Shown: positions 1 through 9,008 of the stretch, piece by piece | Layout of the letters: every line of letters starts with the position of its first letter | Numbering within the stretch: position 1 is the stretch's first letter | NCBI GenBank assembly: GCA_963762635.1 | Contig: CAVXLQ010000003.1 | Coordinates: 620,001-684,000 of the forward strand | Length of the DNA stretch: 64,000 nucleotides | Direction: 5' to 3' | From: Tenggerimyces sp963762635 | GTDB lineage: Bacteria; Actinomycetota; Actinomycetes; Propionibacteriales; Actinopolymorphaceae | Program-made: the position numbers and the translations under genes | The notes under the pieces: model-generated | What the model saw: only the letters and a program-made list of their open reading frames with translations | What the model was told of the DNA's origin: nothing | Databases searched by the model: none

Positions 1-68
1 CTGCGAAGCCGGTGCAGGATGTTCACCGCGCTCTCCCTCTGTCACGGCTCCCGCTGGAGTTCTTATTC

Positions 69-2579
69 ATGACGCTGACCGACCTGCTCCCGGCTGAACC
101 CGATCCCGACACGCTCTACGACACGTTCGTCACGTGGGCTGCCGGAGAGGGCTTCGAGCTGTACCCGGCGCAGCAGGACGCGCTGATCGAGATCGTCTCC
201 GGGTCGAACGTGATCCTCAGCACCCCGACCGGCTCCGGGAAGAGCCTCGTCGCGACTGGCGCCCACTTCGTCGCCCTAGCCCAGGGCAAGCGCACCTACT
301 ACACAGCGCCGATCAAGGCCCTGGTCTCGGAGAAGTTCTTCGCGCTCTGCAAGATCTTCGGCGCCGACCAGGTCGGCATGATGACCGGCGACGCCGCGGT
401 GAACCCGACCGCCCCGATCATCTGCGCGACCGCCGAGATCCTCGCCAACGTCGCGCTCCGCGAGGGCACGTACGCGGACATCGGCCAGGTCGTCATGGAC
501 GAATTCCACTTCTACGCCGAGCCCGATCGCGGCTGGGCCTGGCAGGTCCCGCTGCTCGAGCTCCCGGGCGCCCAGTTCCTGCTGATGTCGGCGACGCTCG
601 GCGACGTCACCCCGTTCGAGAAGGACCTCAACCGCCGGACCGGCCGGACGACGGCGGTCGTGGCGTCGGTCGAACGGCCCGTCCCGCTGGAGTACCGGTA
701 CGTGCTCACGGCGATGCACGAGACGCTGGAGAGGCTGCTCGCCGAGGGACTGGCGCCGATCTACGTCGTGCACTTCACCCAGGCCTCGGCGGTCGAGCGC
801 GCCCAGGCACTCACCAGCATCAACGTCTGCACGCGTGCGGAGAAGGACGCGATCGCCGAGCTGATCGGCGGCTTCCGGTTCAGCGCCGGCTTCGGCAAGA
901 CGCTCTCCCGCGTCATCCGGCACGGCATCGGCATCCACCACGCCGGGATGCTCCCGAAATACCGCCGTCTCGTCGAACAGCTCGCCCAGGCCGGCCTGCT
1001 CAAGGTGATCTGCGGCACCGACACGCTCGGGGTCGGCATCAACGTGCCCATCCGTACGGTCGTGTTCACCGCGCTGAGCAAGTACGACGGAGTCAAGACC
1101 CGGCACCTGCGAGCGCGCGAGTTCCATCAGATCGCCGGCCGCGCCGGCCGCGCCGGCTACGACACCGCGGGCACCGTCGTCGTCCAGGCACCCGAGCACG
1201 TCGTGGAGAACGAACGCGCGATCGCCAAAGCCGGCGACGACCCCAAGAAGAAGCGGAAGATCGTCAAGAAGAAGCCGTCCGGCGATTTCGTCTCCTGGGC
1301 GCAGCCGACGTTCGATCGTCTCGTCGCGGCCGAACCCGAACCGCTCACCTCGAGTTTCGCGGTCACGCACTCGATGCTGCTGAACGTCGTCAGCCGTCCG
1401 GGCGACGCGTTCGACAGCATGCGGCACCTGCTGACCGACAACCACGAGGACCGTCCGGCGCAGCTCAGGCACATCCGCCGCGCGATCGCGATCTACCGCG
1501 CCCTGATCGCCGCCGGTGTCGTCGAGCAGCTGCCGACCCGCGACGAGGACGGGCGGTTCGCCCGGCTCACCGTCGACCTGCAGCTCGACTTCGCGCTCAA
1601 CCAACCGCTCTCGCCGCTCGCGTTGGCGGCGCTCGAACTGCTCGACAAGGAGTCGCCGACGTACGCGCTCGACGTGCTCTCGGTGATCGAATCCGTGCTG
1701 GAGAACCCGCGCCCGGTGCTGTCCGCCCAACTGTCCAAGGCGAAGGGCGAGGCGGTCGCGCAGATGAAGGCCGACGGTCTCGAGTACGAGGAGCGCATGG
1801 CGCTGCTCGAGAACGTGACCTATCCGATGCCGCTCAACGACCTGCTCGAGGCGGCGTACGACCTGTACCGGCGCGGGCATCCGTGGGTCGCCGACTACGA
1901 GCTCAAGCCGAAGTCGGTCGCCCGCGACATGTTCGAGCGGGCGCTCACGTTCACCGAGTACGTCAGCTTCTACCAGCTCGCGAGGTCCGAGGGACTCGTG
2001 CTCCGCTACCTCGCCGACGCGTTCAAGGCGCTGAAGCAGACCGTGCCGGAGTCCGCGCGTACCGAGGAGCTCGTGGACGTCATCGAGTGGCTCGGCGAGC
2101 TCGTTCGGCAGGTCGACTCGAGCCTGCTCGACGAGTGGGAGCGGCTCCGGACGCCCGACGGCACCGAGGTCGACGCGGTGCGTCCAGGCGAGGCACCGAA
2201 GCTCACCGGCAACGTCCGGGCGTTCAAGGTGCTCGTCCGGAACCACCTGTTCCGCCGCGTCGAGCTGGCCGCGCTCCGGCGGTACGACCAGCTCGGCGAG
2301 CTGGACGCCGAGTGGGGCTGGGACGCCGACCGCTGGCGCGAGGCGGTCGAGCCGTACTTCGAGCTGTACGACGTTCTCGGCACGGACGCCGACGCGCGCG
2401 GCCCGCACCTGTTGATGATCGAGGAGCGGCCGGACGTGTGGGTGGTGCGGCAGATCTTCGCCGACCCGGAGGGCGACCACGACTGGGGCATCAGCGCCGA
2501 GGTCGACCTCGCGGCGTCGAACGAGGCCGGCGAGGCCGTCGTTCGCATCGTCGACGTCAACCAGCTGGGCAGCCTCTAG
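69..2579 (+). CDS. DUF3516 DEAD/DEAH-box superfamily 2 helicase
   Basis: This is a predicted ATP-dependent RNA/DNA helicase of the Ski2-like superfamily 2 type with the actinobacterial DUF3516 C-terminal region. Visible motifs are the P-loop TPTGSGKS (about residues 52-59), motif II DEFH (144-147), SAT (174-176) and motif VI QIAGRAGRAG (about 355-364). The roughly 450 residues after the helicase core fit DUF3516. I chose ATG 69 because GGAG lies at a normal distance upstream; an in-frame ATG at 12 is possible but has no ribosome site. The product is 836 aa, a usual length for the family. The cellular substrate is not deducible; a role in RNA turnover is inferred from Ski2 relatives. It is followed by xerC on the same strand after 54 bp. 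Confidence 0.9.
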   Translation: MTLTDLLPAEPDPDTLYDTFVTWAAGEGFELYPAQQDALIEIVSGSNVILSTPTGSGKSLVATGAHFVALAQGKRTYYTAPIKALVSEKFFALCKIFGADQVGMMTGDAAVNPTAPIICATAEILANVALREGTYADIGQVVMDEFHFYAEPDRGWAWQVPLLELPGAQFLLMSATLGDVTPFEKDLNRRTGRTTAVVASVERPVPLEYRYVLTAMHETLERLLAEGLAPIYVVHFTQASAVERAQALTSINVCTRAEKDAIAELIGGFRFSAGFGKTLSRVIRHGIGIHHAGMLPKYRRLVEQLAQAGLLKVICGTDTLGVGINVPIRTVVFTALSKYDGVKTRHLRAREFHQIAGRAGRAGYDTAGTVVVQAPEHVVENERAIAKAGDDPKKKRKIVKKKPSGDFVSWAQPTFDRLVAAEPEPLTSSFAVTHSMLLNVVSRPGDAFDSMRHLLTDNHEDRPAQLRHIRRAIAIYRALIAAGVVEQLPTRDEDGRFARLTVDLQLDFALNQPLSPLALAALELLDKESPTYALDVLSVIESVLENPRPVLSAQLSKAKGEAVAQMKADGLEYEERMALLENVTYPMPLNDLLEAAYDLYRRGHPWVADYELKPKSVARDMFERALTFTEYVSFYQLARSEGLVLRYLADAFKALKQTVPESARTEELVDVIEWLGELVRQVDSSLLDEWERLRTPDGTEVDAVRPGEAPKLTGNVRAFKVLVRNHLFRRVELAALRRYDQLGELDAEWGWDADRWREAVEPYFELYDVLGTDADARGPHLLMIEERPDVWVVRQIFADPEGDHDWGISAEVDLAASNEAGEAVVRIVDVNQLGSL

Positions 2580-2633
2580 CCGTACCGAGCGTGGCGCGCT
2601 TGCCTCAGCCGCGCCGGCGATGCACCGTCGACT

Positions 2634-3557
2634 GTGATGCCTGAGGAGCTGCCGGACGGTGCTGCCGAGGTGGTCGCGGAGTTCGCCCGCCACCTGTCGG
2701 CCGAACGCAACCTGTCGCGGCACACCGTGCGTGCGTACACGGGAGACCTCGCCAGCCTGTTCGTCCACGCCGGCGTCACCGGGCCGGAGAACCTCGACGA
2801 GATCGACATCCATGCCCTCCGCGGTTGGCTCGGCCGCCTCCAGGCCACCGGCAAGGCCCGGACCACCCTCGCCCGTCGCGGTGCGGCGGCCCGTACGTTC
2901 ACCGCCTGGGCGCATCGCCGCGGCCTGCTCGCGGCCGATCCCGGGCTGCTCCTCGGCACGCCCAAGTCGCACCGCACGCTGCCGCCCGTTCTCCGCCAGA
3001 ACGAGGCCGCCGACCTCCTGCAAGTCGCCATGGTCGCCGCCGACGACGGCACGCCCGCCGGCGCCCGCGACCGGGCGATCCTCGAACTGCTCTACGCCTG
3101 CGGCATCCGGGTCGGCGAGCTCGTCGGGCTCGACGTGGACGACCTGGACTTCGACCGCAACATCGTCCGCGTCATCGGCAAGGGCGACAAGGAACGGTCG
3201 GTGCCGTTCGGCCAACCCGCCGCCGCCGCGGTCAAGGACTGGCTCGCCGCCCGTCCCGCGCTCGTCCGGAACGGCAGTGGCCCGGCCCTGTTCCTCGGCG
3301 CCCGCGGCGGAAGGCTCGACCAGCGAGCCGTCCGCCGGCTGGTCCACCAGCGCCTCGCCGACGTCCCCGGAGCCCCCGACCTCGGCCCGCACGGTCTCCG
3401 GCACTCCACCGCGACCCATCTCCTGGAGGGCGGCGCCGACCTCCGCAGCGTGCAGGAACTCCTCGGCCACGCCTCGCTGGGAACCACGCAGATCTACACC
3501 CACGTGTCGACCGAACGCCTTCGCAAGGTCTACCAACAGGCCCACCCCCGCGCCTGA
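2634..3557 (+). CDS. xerC: tyrosine recombinase XerC
   Basis: This is a site-specific tyrosine recombinase that resolves chromosome dimers at dif, normally with XerD. The N-terminal SAM-like DNA-binding domain covers about residues 1-100. The catalytic domain shows Arg159 in YACGIRVGEL, the HGLRH box (His253, Arg256), His in LLGHASLGTTQ, and nucleophile Tyr288 in IYTHV, so the active site looks complete. At 307 aa it has the standard XerC/D length. The start is GTG 2634 or the ATG directly after it at 2637; the sequence cannot separate these. Its place upstream of rpsB matches xerC in other actinobacteria, which favours XerC over a prophage integrase, and no phage genes flank it. Confidence 0.9.
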   Translation: MMPEELPDGAAEVVAEFARHLSAERNLSRHTVRAYTGDLASLFVHAGVTGPENLDEIDIHALRGWLGRLQATGKARTTLARRGAAARTFTAWAHRRGLLAADPGLLLGTPKSHRTLPPVLRQNEAADLLQVAMVAADDGTPAGARDRAILELLYACGIRVGELVGLDVDDLDFDRNIVRVIGKGDKERSVPFGQPAAAAVKDWLAARPALVRNGSGPALFLGARGGRLDQRAVRRLVHQRLADVPGAPDLGPHGLRHSTATHLLEGGADLRSVQELLGHASLGTTQIYTHVSTERLRKVYQQAHPRA

Positions 3558-3568
3558 CGCGCACCGCG

Positions 3569-4399
3569 TTACAACGATCCGATGCGGTCGCCGAGGTCGA
3601 GTTCGAGCGGACCGCGGGTCTGCAGTCCCAGCGCGAAGAGCGTTGCCATGCGGGTCTGAACGGTGTCCGAGCGGACCAGCTGCTGGAACTGCCGAGCGTC
3701 GGCGCGGATCGCGTCCGCGGCGGGCAGGGTCAGCTCGTTGAGGATCTGCTTGGTGGTACGCACCGCGTCCGCGGGGAAGGACGCGATCCGGCGCGCCAGC
3801 TTGGCCACGAACGCGTCGAGCTCGGCGTCGGGCAGCGCCCGGTTGATCCAGCCGTACTGTTCGGCCTCCTCGGCGTCGAAGTCCGCCGCACCGAGGATCG
3901 CCTCCATGGCCCGGCCCCGGCCCAGCAGCCGGCCGAGGTGCTGCATGCCACCCGCGCCGGGCAACACCCCGAACCCGACCTCCGGCTGCCCCAGCACGGC
4001 GTTCTCCCGAGCGGCGAACCGCATGTCGCAGGCCAACGCCAGTTCGCTGCCCGCACCGCGAGCCCGGCCGCGGAGCTTCGCGATGGTCACGACCGGCAGC
4101 TCGCTGAGCCGGTGCCACAGCATGCCCAGCGAGGCGTCGTTCGGCCCACCCGCCTTGGCGGCCTCGGCGGTGTACTCCGCGACCTTGGTGAGGTCGACGT
4201 GCGGCACGAAGTACTCCGGGTCGGCACTCTCCAGCACCACGACCCGAACGTCCTCCCTGGACTCCAGTTCGCCGAGCAGCGTCACCAGGTCGCGCACCAG
4301 CTCCGGGCCGATCAGGTTCATCGGCGGTGCGTCGATCACGACGCTCAACACGCCCTCGTCGGTCTCGGCGACTCTCAGCGTCCCGTACTCGAGCGTCAT
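3569..4399 (-). CDS. enoyl-CoA hydratase/isomerase family protein
   Basis: This is a crotonase-fold protein of 276 aa that probably hydrates or isomerises an acyl-CoA double bond. The oxyanion-hole region GRARGAGSELALACD and the second acidic site in EVGFGVLPGAGG are visible; the Glu in GSELALA and the Glu in QPEVGFG occupy the places of the two catalytic glutamates of enoyl-CoA hydratases. The exact acyl substrate cannot be read from sequence. GAGGGAG lies a few bases before the ATG. It converges with xerC, leaving only 11 bp between the two stops. Upstream lies the frameshifted M23 gene on the same strand, with an unclear stretch of about 220 bp between. Confidence 0.82.
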   Translation of the reverse strand: MTLEYGTLRVAETDEGVLSVVIDAPPMNLIGPELVRDLVTLLGELESREDVRVVVLESADPEYFVPHVDLTKVAEYTAEAAKAGGPNDASLGMLWHRLSELPVVTIAKLRGRARGAGSELALACDMRFAARENAVLGQPEVGFGVLPGAGGMQHLGRLLGRGRAMEAILGAADFDAEEAEQYGWINRALPDAELDAFVAKLARRIASFPADAVRTTKQILNELTLPAADAIRADARQFQQLVRSDTVQTRMATLFALGLQTRGPLELDLGDRIGSL

Positions 4400-4616
4400 C
4401 GGCGTACTCCCTCGAACCCGACAGGCGACCGCGCCGCGCCCATGCCGGTGAGGCTACGCGCGGAGCGCGCTGGCGGTGGGTGGCGGTCATGCGGACCTCC
4501 GCAGCCGTCTCGGACCTCGTCGAGGTCGATGACCGCGCCCGGGGCGGCGGGTGTGCGCGGGGGTGGGGGAGGGGGACTGCCTGGTGGTGGCAACGCGCGG
4601 CGGAGCATCGCGCCGG

Positions 4617-5259
4617 CTACGACCGCTCCCGCGACGGCGCCGGCCGCGGGCGCCGCGAACGGGCCCAACGCGTCCGCCCAGGCCGCGCCGGCTCGCTGCT
4701 CCGCGGCCGCGGCGGCGCGGCAACCACCGGTGACGGCGAAGACGCTGCCGAGGCTGGCGACGAGTCCAACGGCAGCAGCCGCGGCGGCCCGAGACCGACC
4801 AGCGCGAGCGGGTCCAGATACTTCGCGCCGCGCTTCAGCCCCCAGTGCAAGCAGGTCCGGCCGGTGCAGTGACCACCCGCCTCCACCGTCCCCAGCGCAG
4901 CGCCCACAGCGACCCGCGCCTCGACAGACGACAGTCGAAGCCACCGGCTCGTACGTCGTCCGCAGCTCCCCATGCCTCACGACAACGACGCCGCGGCCAG
5001 CGAGCACGCCCGCGTACGCCACCTGGCCCGCCCCCGCGGACCGCACGGTCTGCCCCGAAGACGCCGCCAGGTCCACGCCGCGGTGCCCAGCGCCCCAAGG
5101 CACTGGCGGCGGATGGAAGCCGCGCAGTATCTCCGGGCGCGGTGACAGCGGCCACTGCCAGGCCTCGGTAGCGGCGGCCGCCGAGGCGGTCCCGGCCCAG
5201 AGCCACCACCCCAGCAGGGCCAGGACCAGGACGGCGAGGCGAGTCGATGGATTCGTCAT
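4617..5259 (-). pseudogene. LytM/M23-like peptidase, frameshifted
   Basis: This is a secreted M23-family (LytM-like) protein of the type found divergently upstream of rpsB in many actinobacteria. ATG 5259 opens a signal peptide (LAVLVLALLGWWLWAGTASA). Then come WQWPLSPRPEI and the first zinc motif HRGVDLA in one frame, up to TTYEPVAS. The rest of the domain (SVEARVAVGAALGTVEAGG, then GGHCTGRTCLHWGLKRG) is in the next frame, so one extra base is present near 4929. The usual HxH zinc motif reads CLHWG, with Cys in place of the first His, so the protein may be catalytically degenerate even if restored. The span of 643 nt is 1 modulo 3, as expected for one inserted base. It could be real decay or a sequence error. 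Confidence 0.75.
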
Positions 5260-5575
5260 GCGTTGATCTTGGCTACGAACGACACGCAACGGAGTCGTCC
5301 GATCGCAAGCTGTGGACAACCGGGAGAAGAAGCGCCCTGTGGACGAAACGACGGCCACCGGAAGCCCACGGAGCGAGTCCAGTAGACTTGCGGAGGTATC
5401 CCGACCGCCCAGCAGTGGCCGGGGTGTTCATGCATGACATCACGCACGCTCGCACGCCGCTAGGTAGCGGGCGCATCGACTCGGTCCCAGCACGTTGGGA
5501 AGCGGTGCGCGCGGGCGTCAGGGGCGCCGGTCGACCGACCGGAGCCAGGAACCGAGACCAGGAGGTAACGCGGCC
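5260..5575. promoter_or_regulatory. divergent promoter region and long rpsB leader
   Basis: This 316-bp stretch holds no gene I can support. A possible -10 box TAGACT lies at 5383-5388 for rightward transcription of rpsB, with no convincing -35 hexamer, which is common in actinobacteria. That would give a leader of about 180 nt before the ATG at 5576. The leader contains short self-complementary segments (for example around 5524-5545) but I cannot match it to a known ribosomal-protein leader family. CTGTGGAC is directly repeated at 5310-5317 and 5337-5344. Confidence 0.35.
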
Positions 5576-6667
5576 ATGGCCGTCGTCACCATGCGCCAGC
5601 TCCTCGAGAGCGGCGTCCACTTCGGGCACCAGACCAGGCGCTGGAACCCGAAGATGAAGCGGTACATCCTCACCGACCGCAACGGCATCTACATCATCGA
5701 CCTGCGCCAGTCGCTGGCCTACATCGACCGGGCGTACCAGTTCGTCAAGGAGACCGTCGCCCGCGGCGGTGCGGTGCTGTTCGTCGGTACCAAGAAGCAG
5801 GGCCAGGAAGCCATCGCCGAGCAGGCGACGCGCGTTGGCATGCCGTACGTCAACCAGCGCTGGCTGGGCGGCATGCTCACCAACTTCCAGACCGTCTACA
5901 AGCGTCTCCAACGGCTCAAGGAGCTCGAGGAGATGGACTTCGACGACGTCGCCGCGTCCGGCCTCACCAAGAAGGAGCTGCTGCAGCTCCGCCGTGAGCG
6001 GGACAAGCTGGACCGCACGCTCGGCGGTATCCGCCGCATGCAGCGGATCCCCAGCGCGGTGTGGATCGTCGACACCAAGAAGGAGCACCTCGCCGTCGAC
6101 GAGGCGAAGAAGCTCGGCATCCCGGTGATCGCGATCCTCGACACGAACTGCGACCCCGACGAGGTCACGTACCCGATCCCCGGCAACGACGACGCGATCC
6201 GTTCGGTCGCGCTGCTCACCCGGATCGTCGCCGACGCCGTCGCCGACGGCCTGATGTCGCGCGTCGGTGCCGCTGGCGGCGAGAACGAGCCAGCAGCTGT
6301 CGGCGCCGAGCTCGGCGTCGAGGAGCCGCTGCCCGAGTGGGAGCGCGAGCTGCTCGCCCGCGCCGACGCGGAGAAGCCCGTGACCGCATCGGCGAACGGC
6401 GAGGCCGCGCAGTCCGCGGCTACGGCGACCGCGACGGCTGTCGCGGACGCGCCGGAAGCCGCACCCGAGGCGCCCGCCGAAGCCCTCGCGACCGAGGCCC
6501 CCGCGGCTGAGGCGACCGCCCCCGCCGCTGAGGCTGCTGAGGCGACCGAGGCTCCAGCCGCTGAGGCGACTGAGGCGACCGAGGCCCCCGCGGCTGAGGC
6601 GGCCGAGGCCCCTGCCGCTGAGGCGACCGAGGCGCCCGCTGCCGAAGCTCCGGCCGACGAGAAGTAA
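5576..6667 (+). CDS. rpsB: 30S ribosomal protein S2
   Basis: Ribosomal protein S2 of the small subunit. The start is ATG 5576, nine bases after a strong GGAGGT; the N terminus MAVVTMRQLLESGVHFGHQT is diagnostic. The conserved body (residues 1 to about 255) includes RWLGGMLTNF and IPVIAILDTNCDP. The protein is 363 aa, against about 240 in E. coli. The extra C-terminal tail from about residue 265 is Ala/Glu/Pro/Thr-rich and built from variants of EATEAPAA. Extended acidic S2 tails are known in actinobacteria, but this one is long. It is first in the rpsB-tsf-pyrH-frr-cdsA cluster, 38 bp before tsf. Confidence 0.97.
   Translation: MAVVTMRQLLESGVHFGHQTRRWNPKMKRYILTDRNGIYIIDLRQSLAYIDRAYQFVKETVARGGAVLFVGTKKQGQEAIAEQATRVGMPYVNQRWLGGMLTNFQTVYKRLQRLKELEEMDFDDVAASGLTKKELLQLRRERDKLDRTLGGIRRMQRIPSAVWIVDTKKEHLAVDEAKKLGIPVIAILDTNCDPDEVTYPIPGNDDAIRSVALLTRIVADAVADGLMSRVGAAGGENEPAAVGAELGVEEPLPEWERELLARADAEKPVTASANGEAAQSAATATATAVADAPEAAPEAPAEALATEAPAAEATAPAAEAAEATEAPAAEATEATEAPAAEAAEAPAAEATEAPAAEAPADEK
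6470..6661 (+). repeat. low-complexity tandem repeat in the rpsB 3' end
   Basis: Imperfect tandem copies of a 24-27 nt unit (gaggcgaccgaggc / cccgcggctgag type) encode repeated EATEAPAA and AEAPAAEA peptides in the S2 tail. Copy number is likely to vary between strains because the units are nearly identical at DNA level. Confidence 0.75.
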
Positions 6668-6705
6668 ACCCACCACCACACCGAGGAAAGCGACAAAGAA
6701 AGCTG

Positions 6706-7539
6706 ATGAGCACGTTCTCCGCTGCAGACGTCAAGCGGCTCCGGGACGAGACCGGCGCCGGGTTCATGGACTGCAAGAAGGCCCTCGAGGAGGCCGGCGG
6801 CGACTTCGACAAGGCCCTGGACGCGCTGAAGGTCCGGGTCCAGGAGAAGGCCGCGAAGCGTGGCGTCGAGCGCGAGGCGTCGAACGGCGCCGTCGTCTCC
6901 AAGGACGGCGCCATCCTCGAGCTCAAGTGCGAGACCGACTTCGTCGCGAAGAACGAGAAGTTCCTCGCGCTCGCCGACGAGCTGCTCGATGTCGCGATCG
7001 CGAACAAGGTCACCAGCGCCGAGGAGCTGCTCCAGCAGAAGCTCCCCGACGGCCGCGCGGTGACCGAGGGCCTCGGTGCCCTCGCCGCCGTGATCGGCGA
7101 GAAGATCGCCATCGGCGGGGTCGCCGTGTACGACGGCACCACGACCACCTACCTGCACCGGCGTGACCCCGGTCTGCCTCCGCAGGTGGGCGTGCTCATC
7201 GAGTACGCGGGCCCGGACGAGAGCGCCGCGCGTACGGCCGCGATGCAGATCGCGGCGATGGCACCGCTGTACGTCAAGCGCGAGGACATCCCGGCCGAGG
7301 TCGTGGACGCCGAGCGCAAGGAGGCCGAGGACTTCGCCCGCGGTGAGGGCAAGCCGGAGCAGATCCTGCCCAGGATCGTCGAGGGTCGGCTGAAGAAGTT
7401 CTACGCCGAGCGCGTCCTCCTGGAGCAGACGTCGGTGCACGACGACAAGAAGACCGTGGGTCAGGTCCTCGAGGCGGCCGGTGTGACCGTCAGCCGGTTC
7501 GCCCGGTTCGAGGCCGCCGAGCCCGCCGGTCAGGCCTGA
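6706..7539 (+). CDS. tsf: elongation factor Ts
   Basis: EF-Ts is the guanine-nucleotide exchange factor that regenerates EF-Tu-GTP in the cytoplasm. The protein is 277 aa. The N-terminal UBA-like domain (about residues 4-45) carries LRDETGAGFMDCKKALEEA, and the core carries CETDFVAKNEKF, the classic EF-Tu-contact signature. The ATG is preceded by GAGGAAAG. It is downstream of rpsB as in nearly all bacteria and 47 bp before pyrH, so the two are probably co-transcribed with it. Confidence 0.97.
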   Translation: MSTFSAADVKRLRDETGAGFMDCKKALEEAGGDFDKALDALKVRVQEKAAKRGVEREASNGAVVSKDGAILELKCETDFVAKNEKFLALADELLDVAIANKVTSAEELLQQKLPDGRAVTEGLGALAAVIGEKIAIGGVAVYDGTTTTYLHRRDPGLPPQVGVLIEYAGPDESAARTAAMQIAAMAPLYVKREDIPAEVVDAERKEAEDFARGEGKPEQILPRIVEGRLKKFYAERVLLEQTSVHDDKKTVGQVLEAAGVTVSRFARFEAAEPAGQA

Positions 7540-7586
7540 CGGGGGCCGAAGCGCAAGACCGAACGGAAGGCCGGGATCATGAGGGA

Positions 7587-8351
7587 GTGGATTTGACGAC
7601 TGAAACGATCCCGGCCTTGCCGCCGGCCGACTTCGAGCCGGCGCCGTACCAGCGTGTGGTGCTCAAGCTGTCCGGCGAGGTGTTCGGCGGCGGCAAGCTC
7701 GGTGTAGACCCCGAGGTCGTGGCGAACATCGCCAGCCAGGTCGCCGACGTCGTGAAGACCGGCGTCCAGATCGCCGTCGTGGTCGGCGGCGGCAACTACT
7801 TCCGCGGCGCCGAGCTGTCCGAGGGCGGCATGGACCACGCCCGCGCCGACTACATGGGCATGCTCGGTACGGTCATGAACTGCCTCGCCCTGCAGGACTT
7901 CCTGGAGAAGCGCGGCGTCGACACCCGCGTCCAGACCGCGATCACGATGGGGCAGATCGCCGAGCCGTACATCCCCCGCCGCGCGATCCGGCACCTGGAG
8001 AAGGGCCGCGTCGTGATCTTCGGCGCCGGAAGCGGCATGCCGTACTTCACCACCGACACCGTCGGCGCGCAGCGCGCGCTGGAGATCGGTGCCCAGATCC
8101 TGCTGAAGGCGACCTCGGTCGACGGCGTGTACGACGCCGACCCGAAGAAGGTGCCGACGGCAACCAAGTTCGAACGGATCAGCTTCGCCGAGTGCCTCCA
8201 GCGCGGGTTCCGCGTGGCGGATGCCACCGCGTTCAGCTTGTGCATGGAGCACAACCTGCCGATCATCGTCTTCAACCTCCGCGAGGACGGCAACATCGCG
8301 CGTGTCATCCGAGGTGAGAGGATCGGAACACTCGTTTCGGCGGACGGCTGA
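7587..8351 (+). CDS. pyrH: UMP kinase
   Basis: UMP kinase of the amino-acid-kinase fold, phosphorylating UMP to UDP in pyrimidine synthesis. Visible motifs are VVLKLSGEVFGG (residues 24-35, phosphate binding), VVGGGNYFRGAEL, and VDGVYDADPKK near the nucleotide site. GTG 7587 opens the frame, but the only good ribosome site, GAGGGAG at 7581-7587, overlaps it. TTG 7593 sits at the right distance, so the true start may be TTG 7593 (252 aa). It lies between tsf and frr in the canonical order. Confidence 0.95.
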   Translation: MDLTTETIPALPPADFEPAPYQRVVLKLSGEVFGGGKLGVDPEVVANIASQVADVVKTGVQIAVVVGGGNYFRGAELSEGGMDHARADYMGMLGTVMNCLALQDFLEKRGVDTRVQTAITMGQIAEPYIPRRAIRHLEKGRVVIFGAGSGMPYFTTDTVGAQRALEIGAQILLKATSVDGVYDADPKKVPTATKFERISFAECLQRGFRVADATAFSLCMEHNLPIIVFNLREDGNIARVIRGERIGTLVSADG

Positions 8352-8396
8352 CCCGCCACCCCGAAACGACCGCCGAAGGACAAGGAGAACCCGACC

Positions 8397-8957
8397 GTGA
8401 CCATCGACCAGACCCTCGCCGAGGCCGAGCAGAAGATGGGTAAGGCCGTCGAGTTCGCCAAGGAAGACTTCGCCACGATTCGGACCGGACGCGCCCACCC
8501 GGCGATGTTCGCGAAGATCGAGGCGGAGTACTACGGCACGCCGACGCCGATCCAGCAGCTCGCCTCGTTCCACATCCCAGAGGCCCGTCTCGTCGTGATC
8601 ACGCCTTACGACAAGAGCTCGCTGCACGCGATCGAGAAGTCGGTCCGCGACTCCGACCTTGGGGTCAACCCGAACAACGACGGTGCTGTGATCCGCATCG
8701 CGCTGCCGGAGCTCACCGAGGAACGTCGCAAGGAGTACGTGAAGCTCGCGCGGAACAAGGCCGAGGAGGGGCGGGTCTCCGTCCGAGGCGTGCGGCGGCA
8801 CGCCAAGGAGGCGCTCGACAAGCTCTCTCGCGACGGCGACGCCGGCGAGGACGATGTGGCCCGCGCGGAGAAGCGGCTCGAAGGCATCACCCACAAGTAC
8901 GTCGAGCAGATCGATGAACTGGTCAAGCACAAAGAAGCAGAGATCCTCGAGGTCTAG
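8397..8957 (+). CDS. frr: ribosome recycling factor
   Basis: Ribosome recycling factor works with EF-G to split post-termination ribosomes. It is 186 aa, a normal length, with the conserved FATIRTGRAHPAMF segment near residues 23-36, TPIQQLASFHIPEAR, and the C-terminal helix ending HKEAEILEV. The start is GTG 8397, behind AAGGAG at 8380-8385. The gene follows pyrH by 45 bp and precedes cdsA by about 50 bp in the same cluster. Confidence 0.97.
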   Translation: MTIDQTLAEAEQKMGKAVEFAKEDFATIRTGRAHPAMFAKIEAEYYGTPTPIQQLASFHIPEARLVVITPYDKSSLHAIEKSVRDSDLGVNPNNDGAVIRIALPELTEERRKEYVKLARNKAEEGRVSVRGVRRHAKEALDKLSRDGDAGEDDVARAEKRLEGITHKYVEQIDELVKHKEAEILEV

Positions 8958-9008
8958 GGGTCTCCGCGGTGTGGTGCCTGACGGGGTGGCACGGCCCCGG
9001 GTCTCGTC

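Noticed and set aside
2634..3557. Integrase of a mobile element
   Set aside because: The recombinase has standard XerC length and genomic place, with no att sites, excisionase or phage genes nearby.
276..4490. A leftward open frame of 1404 codons antisense to the helicase and XerC
   Set aside because: It is a high-GC shadow: the sense strand carries complete helicase and XerC motifs, while the antisense translation is Arg/Gly/Asp-rich without domains.
5395..5575. Riboswitch or ribosomal-protein leader before rpsB
   Set aside because: The leader is long and can fold, but I recognise no conserved motif of a known leader class; kept only as a note in the spacer entry.
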